Positions 25,203 to 33,751 of a DNA stretch of 64,000 bases are shown here, piece by piece. Where the stretch lies: assembly GCF_000280905.1 (NCBI RefSeq), contig NZ_ALAP01000092.1, positions 124,001 through 188,000 of the forward strand, read 5' to 3'. Every line of letters begins with the position of its first letter. Positions within the stretch are counted from its first letter, which is position 1. The stretch comes from Streptomyces sp. AA1529 (GTDB lineage: Bacteria; Actinomycetota; Actinomycetes; Streptomycetales; Streptomycetaceae). A program made the translations under genes and the position numbers. The notes below the pieces were generated by a model, which saw nothing but the letters and a program-made list of their open reading frames with translations, had not been told where the DNA came from and ran no database searches.

Positions 25203-26771
25203 ATGCCGCCCGCTGAGCCGGCTCCGCCGCGCCGCGCGGCGACGGCCCGCGGGGACGCCTTCGCCGCCGTCGACCTGGGCGCGTCCAGTGGCCGCGTCAT
25301 GCTCGGCCGGGTACGGGAGGGCCGGCTCGCCCTGGAGGAGGTGCACCGGTTCGCCAACCGGCCGGTGCGGGTGCTCGGCACTCTCCACTGGGACATGCTG
25401 GGCATCCACCGGGGCGTGCTGGAGGGGCTGCGCGCCGTGGCGGCGGCCACCGGTGCGGCCGGTCCGGCATCCGTGGGGATCGACTCCTGGGGTGTCGACT
25501 ACGGCCTGCTGGACGCGGACGGGGCGCTGCTCGGCAATCCGGTGCACTACCGCGACACACGCACCCGGAACGCGCCGGACGAGGTCGAGGCGGTGCTGCC
25601 GGCCGCCGACCTGTACGCGCACACCGGTGTCCAGCGGATGCCCATCAACACGCTGTACCAGTGGGCCGCGTCCCGCGGCAGCCGACAGGCGCGCGCGGCC
25701 CGCCGGATGCTGCTCGTCCCCGATCTCGTCTCCTACTGGCTCACCGGCACGTGCGGTACCGAGCTGACCGTCGCCTCCACCACCCAGCTCCTCGACCCCC
25801 GCACCGGGAACTGGTCCGCGGCGGTCACCGAGGCGGTCGGACTGGACCCCGGCCTCTTCGCCCCGCTGCGCTCCCCGGGGGACCCGGCCGGGGAACTGCT
25901 GGACGACGTGCTCGCCGAGACCGGGCTGCGCGGTCCGGTGCCCGTGACGGCCGTGGGCGCGCACGACACGGCGTCCGCCGTCGCCGCAGTGCCCGCCCGC
26001 GGCGAGCGCTTCGCCTACCTGGCCACCGGCACCTGGTCGCTGGCCGGGGTCGAGCTGAGCGAGCCGGTGCTGACCGAGGAGAGCAGGGCGGCGAACTTCA
26101 CCAACGAACTGGGCGTGGACGGCACGGTGCGCTATCTGCGCAACGTCATGGGGCTCTGGCTGCTCCAGGAGTGCCTGCGCAGCTGGGCGGCGGAGGGCAC
26201 GCCGCAGGAACTTGATCCGCTGCTGCGGTCGGCCGCCCGGGCGCCCGGGCTGCGGTCGGTCGTGGACGTGGGCGGGTCGGAGTTCCTGCAGCCGGGCCGG
26301 ATGCCCGGGCGGATCGCCCAGGCCTGCGCACGCGGCGGCCAGCCGGTCCCGCGCGATCCGGCCGAGACGGCGCGCTGCGTGCTGGACTCGCTCGCCCTCG
26401 CGCACCGCGACGCGGTCCTCGACGCGCGGCGGCTGTCCGGCGCGGAGGTGGAGGCGGTGCACCTGGTGGGCGGCGGGGCGCGCAACCCACTGCTGTGCCA
26501 ACTGACCGCGAACGCCTGCGGGCTGCCCGTGGTCGCCGGCCCCGTGGAGGCGGCGGCGTACGGGAACCTGCTGGTCCAGGCCCGCACGGCCGGAGCGGTG
26601 ACGGGGCCGCTGCCCGCGCTGCGCGCCCTGGTGCGCGACAGCGTGCGGCTGCGACAGTATGACCCCGAAGGTGATCGCTCGCCGTGGGAGCGGGCTGCCG
26701 CGCGGCGCACCGCCGGCGAGCACCCCACCGGCCGGCAGCGCCAGGACGGAAGGGAGTCGCCGTGCGCGTAG
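25203..26771 (+). CDS. rhaB: Rhamnulokinase
   Basis: 522 aa, FGGY carbohydrate kinase. It has an N-terminal phosphate-binding motif AVDLGASSGRVMLG near 21-34, SVGIDSWGVDYGLLDADG near 97-114, and the ATP-binding LATGTWSLAGVE and HLVGGGARNPLLCQL in the C-terminal half. It phosphorylates L-rhamnulose to rhamnulose-1-phosphate. The C-terminal 40 residues are Arg/Pro-rich and probably disordered. The ATG at 25203 has no strong ribosome site, so a later start is possible. The gene ends inside the start of lutA (10-bp overlap). The 138-bp gap before it contains no aldolase. Confidence 0.92.
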   Translation: MPPAEPAPPRRAATARGDAFAAVDLGASSGRVMLGRVREGRLALEEVHRFANRPVRVLGTLHWDMLGIHRGVLEGLRAVAAATGAAGPASVGIDSWGVDYGLLDADGALLGNPVHYRDTRTRNAPDEVEAVLPAADLYAHTGVQRMPINTLYQWAASRGSRQARAARRMLLVPDLVSYWLTGTCGTELTVASTTQLLDPRTGNWSAAVTEAVGLDPGLFAPLRSPGDPAGELLDDVLAETGLRGPVPVTAVGAHDTASAVAAVPARGERFAYLATGTWSLAGVELSEPVLTEESRAANFTNELGVDGTVRYLRNVMGLWLLQECLRSWAAEGTPQELDPLLRSAARAPGLRSVVDVGGSEFLQPGRMPGRIAQACARGGQPVPRDPAETARCVLDSLALAHRDAVLDARRLSGAEVEAVHLVGGGARNPLLCQLTANACGLPVVAGPVEAAAYGNLLVQARTAGAVTGPLPALRALVRDSVRLRQYDPEGDRSPWERAAARRTAGEHPTGRQRQDGRESPCA

Positions 26772-27514
26772 CGCTCTTCGTCACCTGCGTCAACGACGCG
26801 CTCTACCCGCGCACGGGACGGGCCGTGGTGACGCTGCTGGAGCGGCTCGGCGTCCGGGTGGACTTCCCCGAGGCGCAGTCGTGCTGCGGCCAGCCCCAGT
26901 TCAACACCGGATACCGGCACGCGGCCGAGCCCCTGGTGCACCGGTACGCCTCCGCCTTCGCGGACTACGACCACATCGTGGTCCCCTCCGGGTCCTGCGC
27001 GGCCATGGTGCGGGAGAACCACCCGCGCATCGGTGCCAGAGCGGTGGCGGAGGGGCGTGGCGACAGACTGGCCGCGGCGGCCGAGCGGGTCGTGCCGCGC
27101 ACCTACGAGCTGACGGAGTTCCTCGTGGACGTCCTGGGGGTCACCGATGTCGGTGCGTACTACCCCCGCACCGTCACCTACCATCCGACCTGCCACGGGT
27201 TGCGGGTGCTCGGGCTGGGCGGCCGGCCGCGCGCCCTGCTGGACCAGGTCAGGGGGCTGGAGCTGCGCGAGCTGTCGAGTGCCGAGGAGTGCTGCGGCTT
27301 CGGCGGCACCTTCGCGGTCAAGAACCCGGCCGTCTCCTCCGCCATGGGTGCCGACAAGGCGCACCACATCCGTGCGACCGGCGCCGCGTCGGTGTGCACG
27401 GTGGACAACTCCTGTCTGATGCACATCGGCGGCCTGCTCTCCCGGGCGCGCTCGCCGGTGCGCCCCGTCCACCTCGCGGAGATCCTGGCGAGCACCGAGG
27501 AGTCACCGTGGTGA
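26762..27514 (+). CDS. lutA: L-lactate utilisation protein LutA (Fe-S, CCG domains)
   Basis: 250 aa with two cysteine-rich CCG domains of the heterodisulfide reductase type. The first runs from FVTCVND to SCCGQPQFNTG (residues about 8-47). The second runs from YHPTCHGLR to ECCGFGGTFAVKNP (about 140-187), and a last Cys is in TVDNSCLMH. LutABC oxidises L-lactate to pyruvate and passes electrons to the respiratory chain. The GTG at 26762 (AGGGAG upstream) overlaps the rhaB stop, tying lactate oxidation to rhamnose breakdown, which yields lactaldehyde and then lactate. Confidence 0.9.
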   Translation: MRVALFVTCVNDALYPRTGRAVVTLLERLGVRVDFPEAQSCCGQPQFNTGYRHAAEPLVHRYASAFADYDHIVVPSGSCAAMVRENHPRIGARAVAEGRGDRLAAAAERVVPRTYELTEFLVDVLGVTDVGAYYPRTVTYHPTCHGLRVLGLGGRPRALLDQVRGLELRELSSAEECCGFGGTFAVKNPAVSSAMGADKAHHIRATGAASVCTVDNSCLMHIGGLLSRARSPVRPVHLAEILASTEESPW

Positions 27515-27593
27515 GCGGCGCACCCGCGGCCGCCCGACCCGGTGCGACCGCCGCGGCGGGCCGCACGGGCAGGACGAGGAACGGAGGGGCGCG

Positions 27594-29156
27594 GTGAGCG
27601 TCACCTACCTGGGCATGCCGCCCTTCCCGGAGGCCGCCGCAGCGGCCACGGGGGACGAACGGCTGCGCGGCAACCTCCGGCACGCCACCCGCACGATCCG
27701 CGGCAAGCGCGCCGGGGCGGTGGCGGAACTGGCCGACTGGTCCGCACTGCGGACGGCCGGAGCGCAGATCAAGGACCGCACACTCCGCCACCTGGACCAC
27801 TATCTCGAACAGCTGGAGACCGCGGTCACCGCCGCGGGCGGCACGGTGCACTGGGCCACCGACGCGCAGGAGGCCAACGAGATCGTCACGCGTCTCGTGC
27901 GGGAGACCGGGGAGCGCGAGGTCGTCAAGGTCAAGTCGATGGCCACGCAGGAGATCGGCCTCAACGAGGCGCTGGAGCAGGCGGGCATCTCGGCCTACGA
28001 GACGGATCTGGCGGAGCTGATCGTCCAGTTGGGCGACGACCGCCCCTCGCACATCCTGGTGCCCGCCATCCACCGCAACCGCTCCGAGATCCGCGAGATC
28101 TTCCAGGAGCGGATGGGGCGTTGGGGCCGGCCCGCGCCGGACGCGCTCACCGACCGTCCCGGCGACCTGGCGGAGGCCGCCCGGCTGCACCTGCGGGAGA
28201 AGTTCCTGAGAGCCAGGGTGGGCGTCTCCGGGGCGAATTTCCTGGTCGCCGAGACCGGCACCCTGGTCGTCGTCGAGTCCGAGGGCAACGGCCGGATGTG
28301 CCTGACGCTGCCCGAGACGCTGATCTCGGTGGCCGGCATCGAGAAGGTCGTCCCCACCTGGCAGGACCTGGAGGTGTTCCTGCAACTCCTGCCGCGCTCC
28401 AGCACGGCGGAGCGGATGAACCCCTACACCTCCACCTGGACGGGCGTCACATCCGGCGACGGCCCCGCAGCCTTCCATCTGGTGCTGCTGGACAACGGGC
28501 GGACCGACACACTGGCCGACCGGGTGGGCCGGCAGGCGCTGCGCTGCATCCGCTGCTCGGCCTGCCTCAACGTGTGCCCGGTCTACGAGCGCGCGGGCGG
28601 GCACGCGTACGGCTCGCCCTACCCGGGACCCATCGGCGCGATCCTGACGCCGCAGCTCGACAGCATGGGGACCGGGCTGGACGCCTCCTTGCCGTACGCG
28701 TCGTCGCTGTGCGGTGCCTGCTACGAGGTGTGCCCGGTGGCCATCGACATCCCCGAGGTCCTGGTGCACCTGCGGGAGCGCGTCGTCCAGGGCGGTACGG
28801 CCACCGTGCGCGGGCAGCGCACGACGGTGCGGCCGGCCAGGGGGCACGCGGCGGAGCGTGCAGCCATGCGGGCGGCCTCCTGGACGTTCGACCATCCGCG
28901 TGCGCTGCGTGCCGGTGAGCGGATGGCCGCACGGGCGCGGCACCTGGTGCCGCGCAGGCTGCCGGGGCCCGGCCGCGCGTGGAGCGACACCCGGGAGGTG
29001 CCGGCGGTGCCCGCGGAGTCGTTCCGCGACTGGTGGCGGCGCACCCGCGGCACCGCGGACGGCGCACCCGGCAGCACCGGCGCGGACTCCGCGGACGGGG
29101 GCACCGGCGCAGCCGGCTCGGCGGACCGTACCGGACCGCGGGAGGACCCGCGGTGA
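27594..29156 (+). CDS. lutB: L-lactate utilisation iron-sulfur protein LutB
   Basis: 520 aa. The N-terminal 300 residues form the LUD domain (VKVKSMATQEIGLNEAL near 105-122, NFLVAETGTLVVVESEGNGR near 216-235). A ferredoxin-like part carries two 4Fe-4S motifs, CIRCSACLNVCP near 308-319 and CGACYEVCP near 372-380. The C-terminal tail is Gly/Ala/Asp-rich and probably disordered. The start is GTG 27594 after GGAGGGG; the stop overlaps the lutC start (GTGA). It transfers electrons from lactate oxidation. Confidence 0.92.
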   Translation: MSVTYLGMPPFPEAAAAATGDERLRGNLRHATRTIRGKRAGAVAELADWSALRTAGAQIKDRTLRHLDHYLEQLETAVTAAGGTVHWATDAQEANEIVTRLVRETGEREVVKVKSMATQEIGLNEALEQAGISAYETDLAELIVQLGDDRPSHILVPAIHRNRSEIREIFQERMGRWGRPAPDALTDRPGDLAEAARLHLREKFLRARVGVSGANFLVAETGTLVVVESEGNGRMCLTLPETLISVAGIEKVVPTWQDLEVFLQLLPRSSTAERMNPYTSTWTGVTSGDGPAAFHLVLLDNGRTDTLADRVGRQALRCIRCSACLNVCPVYERAGGHAYGSPYPGPIGAILTPQLDSMGTGLDASLPYASSLCGACYEVCPVAIDIPEVLVHLRERVVQGGTATVRGQRTTVRPARGHAAERAAMRAASWTFDHPRALRAGERMAARARHLVPRRLPGPGRAWSDTREVPAVPAESFRDWWRRTRGTADGAPGSTGADSADGGTGAAGSADRTGPREDPR

Positions 29157-29833
29157 GCAGCCGGGAGACGGTACTCGGACGGGTGCGGCGGGCGCTGGCC
29201 GACGTACCGCGCGGAGAGCTACCACAGCAGGCGCCGGTCGCCCGCGACTATCTGCGCGTCCACGGCAGGCGTTCCCCGGCGGAGGCCGCACGGCTGCTCG
29301 CCGCCCATCTGGCGGACTACCGGGCGCGGGTGCACCACAGCTCTCCCGCCGGGCTGCCGGAGACCGTCGCGGGGCTCCTCCTGCGCCGGGAAGCGCGCCG
29401 GGTGGTGACTCCGCCGGGGATCCCCGAGCAGTGGCTGCCGGACGGGATCACACACCTGCGGGACGCGGCGCAACTCACCCCGCTCGTGCTGGACACGGTG
29501 GACAGCGTGGTGACCGGGTGCGCGGTGGCGGTGGCCGAGACCGGCACCCTGGTCCTGGACGGCTCCCGGGACCAGGGGCGGCGGTGCATCACGCTGGTCC
29601 CCGACCATCACGTCTGTGTGGTGCGGGTGCCGGAGCAGGTCGTGGACTCCGTACCGCAGGCTCTGGAGCGGCTGGATCCGGCGCGGCCGCTGACGTGGAT
29701 CTCCGGTCCGTCGGCCACCAGCGACATCGAACTGGCCCGGGTGGAGGGCGTGCACGGCCCGCGCGCCCTGGACGTGGTGCTGGTGTCCTCGGACGAGCGG
29801 CATCCGGCCGGCGGCGAAGCCGCACGGAGCTGA
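29153..29833 (+). CDS. lutC: L-lactate utilisation protein LutC
   Basis: 226 aa, LUD domain without Fe-S clusters. VTGCAVAVAETGTLVLDGS near 118-136 and TWISGPSATSDIELARVEGVHGPR near the C-terminus are the usual LutC segments. It is the third subunit of the L-lactate dehydrogenase complex. The GTG at 29153 overlaps the lutB stop. The gene ends the rhamnose/lactate operon; no clear hairpin terminator was seen in the 177 bp that follow. Confidence 0.9.
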   Translation: MSSRETVLGRVRRALADVPRGELPQQAPVARDYLRVHGRRSPAEAARLLAAHLADYRARVHHSSPAGLPETVAGLLLRREARRVVTPPGIPEQWLPDGITHLRDAAQLTPLVLDTVDSVVTGCAVAVAETGTLVLDGSRDQGRRCITLVPDHHVCVVRVPEQVVDSVPQALERLDPARPLTWISGPSATSDIELARVEGVHGPRALDVVLVSSDERHPAGGEAARS

Positions 29834-30010
29834 CGGGCCGCGCACCGGTCGCCTGTTGTTCTCGCGGACGTAACTCCCCTGTATTACCGCCGAGTTCAGC
29901 CGCACTGTTATCAGATTTACCCACCAGAAGCGCTGGTTCGCGCAGGTGTTCCCGTGCAAGGGTCGAACCGATCATTCCATATCCCGTAATGCCGCAAGGA
30001 GTTCGCGCAC

Positions 30011-30604
30011 GTGAGCCACCCCCAGACCGCCCCCCGCACCGGTACGCCGTCCAGCTTCCCGGACTCCGGCCACCCGGCCGGTCAACCGGTGCGGAAACCG
30101 GGGGTCCTGGTCGCCCTGCTGGCCGCCACCGCGCTGTCCGCCGTCTCCGGCGCCGTCGGTGCGCTGCTGGTGTACGTCGGCGGCAAGGACCTCGCGGACC
30201 GGAACGTCCGCAACGCCGTGGACGGCGACCCGACGGCGGTCGGCCTGCCCGCGGGCACGGATGCGTCCGACATCGCGGAGATGACCCGCATCGCATGGGA
30301 CGACGTCGTCACCGAGTGGCAGAGCACCATGTCGGCACGGGCCGCCATCGCCCTCGCCCTGGCCCTCGCCCTGCTGGTGGCAGGACTGTTCGTCGGCAGC
30401 AGATGCACCCTGTGGGCCCGGATCCTGCTCACCGTCCTGGCAGTGGGCGGAGCGGCCTTCCCGCATCTGCTGATCCTGCGGGACGCCGCTCCCGCCGGCC
30501 CCTACGCGACCAGTCTGATCGCCGCCGCGCCGGCCCTCCTTGCCGCGGTGCTGTGCTGGCTGCCGCAGGTGGGGCGCTACCGGGAAGCCGTCCGCGGCCG
30601 CTGA
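30011..30604 (+). CDS. Integral membrane protein of unknown function
   Basis: 197 aa. A Pro/Thr/Ser-rich N-terminus of about 30 residues is followed by four hydrophobic segments: LVALLAATALSAVSGAVGAL near 33-52, AAIALALALALLVAGLFVG near 113-131, ARILLTVLAVGGAAF and SLIAAAPALLAAVLCWL near the end. A soluble loop of about 55 residues lies between helices 1 and 2. Streptomycetes carry many such proteins; no family was recognised. The GTG at 30011 follows AAGGAG. The 177-bp region upstream is AT-richer than average and probably holds its promoter. Confidence 0.7.
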   Translation: MSHPQTAPRTGTPSSFPDSGHPAGQPVRKPGVLVALLAATALSAVSGAVGALLVYVGGKDLADRNVRNAVDGDPTAVGLPAGTDASDIAEMTRIAWDDVVTEWQSTMSARAAIALALALALLVAGLFVGSRCTLWARILLTVLAVGGAAFPHLLILRDAAPAGPYATSLIAAAPALLAAVLCWLPQVGRYREAVRGR

Positions 30605-30954
30605 CCGCAACCGCAGCGATCCCGGTTGACAACGTTGCCGGACGGGTTCGCAGGACAGGGCCGGCGGCACGGAGGTGCGCCGCACGGAGGTCCGCGGCAC
30701 GGGGTTCGCCGGACGCGCCGCCGCTCAGCCCCGGGCGTGGCGTCGCGCAGGCAGCCGCCCGGGGCCGCCTGCGGCGGCACCGCGCTGTCCCTGCCCGGCA
30801 CCGTCTGCTCCGGGCACGGTGAGCCGCTGGTCACCGGTGGCGGTGAGACACTCGCCCAAGCCGCTGCATGTCACAGCTAGTCTGGTCGGCCGCACGGCGC
30901 GCGGGAGTGTGCCGCACCGTGCGCACCCACCGCTCAGCAGGACCGGGAGGCCCC
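30605..30954. other. 350-bp gap with imperfect GCACGGAGGT repeats
   Basis: No gene was recognised. It contains an 8-bp palindrome CAACGTTG at 30630-30637, preceded by an overlapping TTGACA. Three imperfect copies of GCACGGAGGT/GCACGGGGTT lie between about 30665 and 30706. It should hold the promoter of the following ABC ATPase gene. Confidence 0.4.
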
Positions 30955-31761
30955 GTGAACCAGCCCGCACCCCGCCAGGTCGCCTCGGTCGAGGGGGTCG
31001 GAGTCCGCCGCTCGACCTCGGACCAGCTCATCCTCGACGGCATCGACTGGTCGGTGCGGGCCGGGGAACACTGGGCGCTGCTCGGAGCCAACGGCGCCGG
31101 GAAGACCACCTTGCTGAAGCTCCTCGGCGCCGTGCTGCACCCCACCACCGGCAGCGTGGAGGTGCTGGGCAACAGGCTGGGCAGGGTGGATGTGCGCGAG
31201 CTGCGCGCACACATCGGCCATGTCTCCACCGCGCAGCGTGTGCCGCAGGACGCCACGGCGCACACGGTCGTGCTGACGGGGGCGACGGGCACGGTGCAGC
31301 CGCTGTGGCGCAAGTACGACGACGCGGCCCGGCAGCTGGCGAGCGACCTGCTCTCCGAGCTGGACTGCAAGGAACTGGCCGACCGGCCCTTCGGGGTGTG
31401 CTCGGGGGGCCAGCGTGCCCGCGTGCTCATCGCCCGCGCCCTGATGCCCGCGCCGTCGCTGCTGCTGCTGGACGAACCCTTCAACGCACTCGACCTGCCC
31501 TCGCGCGAAGACCTGATCGACGCGCTGCGCCGGCTGGCTGCCGACCGCCCGTCCCTGGCGACCGTGACGGTCACCCACCACCTGGAGGAGCTTCCCCCGA
31601 CCACCAGCCACGCGCTGCTGCTCCGGGAGGGCAGAACCGCCGCGTGCGGCCCCGCGTCCGAGGTGCTGACCGGTGAGGTGCTCACCCAGTGCTTCGGCCG
31701 CCCCGTCGAGGTCTCCCGCAGGGACGGCCGGTGGCTGGCCCGCTCGGGCCGCCGCTCCTGA
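30955..31761 (+). CDS. Stand-alone ABC transporter ATP-binding protein
   Basis: 268 aa, one nucleotide-binding domain. Walker A is LLGANGAGKTTLLKLLG near 42-58, signature CSGGQRARVLIARAL near 147-161, Walker B LLLLDEPFNALD, and the H-loop His is in VTVTHHLEELP. The layout resembles YlmA/ModF-type ATPases. No permease or binding protein is adjacent, so the partner is unknown; it may be a soluble regulator or act with a distant permease. The GTG at 30955 follows GGGAGG; the upstream part of the open frame is not conserved-looking. Confidence 0.85.
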   Translation: MNQPAPRQVASVEGVGVRRSTSDQLILDGIDWSVRAGEHWALLGANGAGKTTLLKLLGAVLHPTTGSVEVLGNRLGRVDVRELRAHIGHVSTAQRVPQDATAHTVVLTGATGTVQPLWRKYDDAARQLASDLLSELDCKELADRPFGVCSGGQRARVLIARALMPAPSLLLLDEPFNALDLPSREDLIDALRRLAADRPSLATVTVTHHLEELPPTTSHALLLREGRTAACGPASEVLTGEVLTQCFGRPVEVSRRDGRWLARSGRRS

Positions 31762-31950
31762 GGCCGTCGGCTGCCGAGCCCCTCGCGGGTCCGGACGCCA
31801 GGGGGATCCCCGGGCCCCGGTGACCGAGGACATCGGGGCCTTTGCGCCGCCGGCCCGGCCCCCGGGACGGCGTGCCTAGGCCCTTCGCCGCGGGCCGGTT
31901 CCACCCCGCGTCCGATACCGGCGCCCGGGCCCGCTCGTACCGTCCTGGTC

Positions 31951-33045
31951 ATGGACCCGACGAGAGAGAACACGAGCGGCGGCGACCCGACCGGCACCCT
32001 GGACGAGGCCTTCGAACGCCTGCACACCAGTGGACCCGAACGGGAGGGCTGGCTCAGCAACCACGCGCCCATGGCGGTGGAAGCGCTGGTGCGGCACGGT
32101 CAGGCCCCCAGGGTGCACCGCTGGATCGACGACTACCGGGACAAGCTGGAGGACCTGCCCGGCCGGAGCACCCGGGTGACGGCGGAGAACTGGACCGAGG
32201 CCCTGGGGGACCCGCGGCGGCTCGGGGACTGGATCGGCTACTTCGCCCGGCAGGTCGAGGAGCACCCCTGGCGCGACGTCCTCGCAATGTGGTGGCCGCG
32301 GCTGCTGCCGGGTATCTCCGCGGGCGCCACCCATCCGGTGATCCGTACCGGACACGCCGTACGGGTGCTGCTCGCGGACGGCCCGCCGACCGCCCCGCGC
32401 CTGGCGGAGCTGGCGCACGCACTCGGGTACTGGGCGGCCCGGCACAGCACGCTGCCGGAGATCGACCTGCTGCCACGGGAACCCACCGCGGCGGCGGGGC
32501 TCACAGCCGTCCCGCTGATCGGCGACCAGAGCGGCGGCATCCGCGAACGGCTGGCGCGCATCACCGCGCTGCCCGGTCGGCCGCGGGCGGGGCGGCCGGG
32601 ACCGGACGCGGTCGCCGCGGACGGCGTCACCGGTCCCGACAGCGCCCGGACCGGCCTGCGGGAGATCGTCCGCGCCGCCACCCACCGGTACGCCACCCAC
32701 GCGCACGGCTCGCCCGTCATGCTGGTGCACGCGGCCACCGCACCCAACGCGGTGCTGCGCACCCTGCCCGCGCTCCCGCCCGGACTGTGGGCCCCCAGCG
32801 CCGACGCCGCCTGGGCCGCGAGCGCCGCCGTCACAGCCGTGTACGCGCCCGGGCAGGCGGCGCCGGTCCCGGACGGCACTCCGCCGGCCCCGCAGGAGGT
32901 CTTCGCCCGGGCGGCGGCCCACGGCGACGAGCACGCGATCAAGTTCGCGGACACCGCGCTGGAGGTGGCCGCCGGCCCGGAAGGCGGCGATCCGCTGGCC
33001 ATGGCGGCGGCGCGGCGCGCGATCGAGCTGATCCCGCGGACCTGA
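31951..33045 (+). CDS. Questin oxidase family protein (DUF4243)
   Basis: 364 aa. The N-terminus LDEAFERLHTSGPEREGWL with SNHAPMAVEALVRHG, and later GATHPVIRTGHAVRVL with ELAHALGYWAAR, are characteristic of the questin oxidase-like family. Fungal questin oxidase opens an anthraquinone ring by Baeyer-Villiger-type oxidation. Bacterial members are common, but their substrates are unknown. No flavin or haem motif is visible. The ATG at 31951 starts the family's usual N-terminus. It is convergent with the macrodomain gene. Confidence 0.8.
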   Translation: MDPTRENTSGGDPTGTLDEAFERLHTSGPEREGWLSNHAPMAVEALVRHGQAPRVHRWIDDYRDKLEDLPGRSTRVTAENWTEALGDPRRLGDWIGYFARQVEEHPWRDVLAMWWPRLLPGISAGATHPVIRTGHAVRVLLADGPPTAPRLAELAHALGYWAARHSTLPEIDLLPREPTAAAGLTAVPLIGDQSGGIRERLARITALPGRPRAGRPGPDAVAADGVTGPDSARTGLREIVRAATHRYATHAHGSPVMLVHAATAPNAVLRTLPALPPGLWAPSADAAWAASAAVTAVYAPGQAAPVPDGTPPAPQEVFARAAAHGDEHAIKFADTALEVAAGPEGGDPLAMAAARRAIELIPRT

Positions 33046-33069
33046 TCCCGCAGGGGAGCTGACCGGGTC

Positions 33070-33579
33070 TCAGAGGGCCGCGCGGAAGGCCTCGTACGAG
33101 GGCTGCCCGAACAGCACGAGGCGCACCTCGGCGAAGCCCTCGCCCTCGGCCCGCAGGGTGCGCAGCGCGATACGCGCCGCGTCGTCCAGCGGCCAGCGGT
33201 AGACACCCGTGGAGATGGCGGGGAACGCGATGGTCCGGGCACCGAGTTCACGAGCGGCGCGCAGCGACTCGCGGTGGCAGGAGGCCAGCAGCTCCGAGCG
33301 GTCCTCCTGCCCGCTCCAGACCGGGCCCACCGTGTGGATGACCCAGCGTGCCGTCAGCCGTCCTGCCGTGGTGGCGACCGCAGCACCGGTGGGGAGACCG
33401 CTGCCGTACCGCTCGGCGCGCAGCCTGCGGCACTCGGCGACGATCTCCGGGCCGCCTCTGCGGTGGATGGCTCCGTCCACGCCTCCGCCGCCCATCAGGG
33501 AGGAGTTGGCCGCGTTGACCACGGCGTCGACGTCCTGCTCGGTGATGTCCCCCTGCACGAGGGTGAGGTGAGTGGGCAT
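33070..33579 (-). CDS. Macrodomain protein, O-acetyl-ADP-ribose deacetylase type
   Basis: 169 aa, a single macrodomain. It begins LTLVQGDITEQDVDAVVNAA; the ADP-ribose-binding loop is NSSLMGGGGVDGAIHRRGGP near 25-44. The phosphate loop is AFPAISTGVYRWPLDDAA near 122-139. The Asn and Asp residues implicated in deacetylation in related proteins are present. It removes acyl groups from O-acyl-ADP-ribose or ADP-ribose from proteins. It is transcribed alone, opposite to the NamZ-like gene. Confidence 0.9.
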   Translation of the reverse strand: MPTHLTLVQGDITEQDVDAVVNAANSSLMGGGGVDGAIHRRGGPEIVAECRRLRAERYGSGLPTGAAVATTAGRLTARWVIHTVGPVWSGQEDRSELLASCHRESLRAARELGARTIAFPAISTGVYRWPLDDAARIALRTLRAEGEGFAEVRLVLFGQPSYEAFRAAL

Positions 33580-33751
33580 GGCCTCATCCTGGCGCGGCGC
33601 CCGGCGGGGCGCACGCCGGTTACCGGTCCGCGTCCCCGAACGGCGCCGCGGCGCGGCTGTCCGCTGCGCGCCCTCTGGTCGGCGCTCCCGCGTTCGTATT
33701 AGCTTGCCCCACCGCCCGCTGCCCCCCTGGACGCCGGAAGGACGGTCCCCG

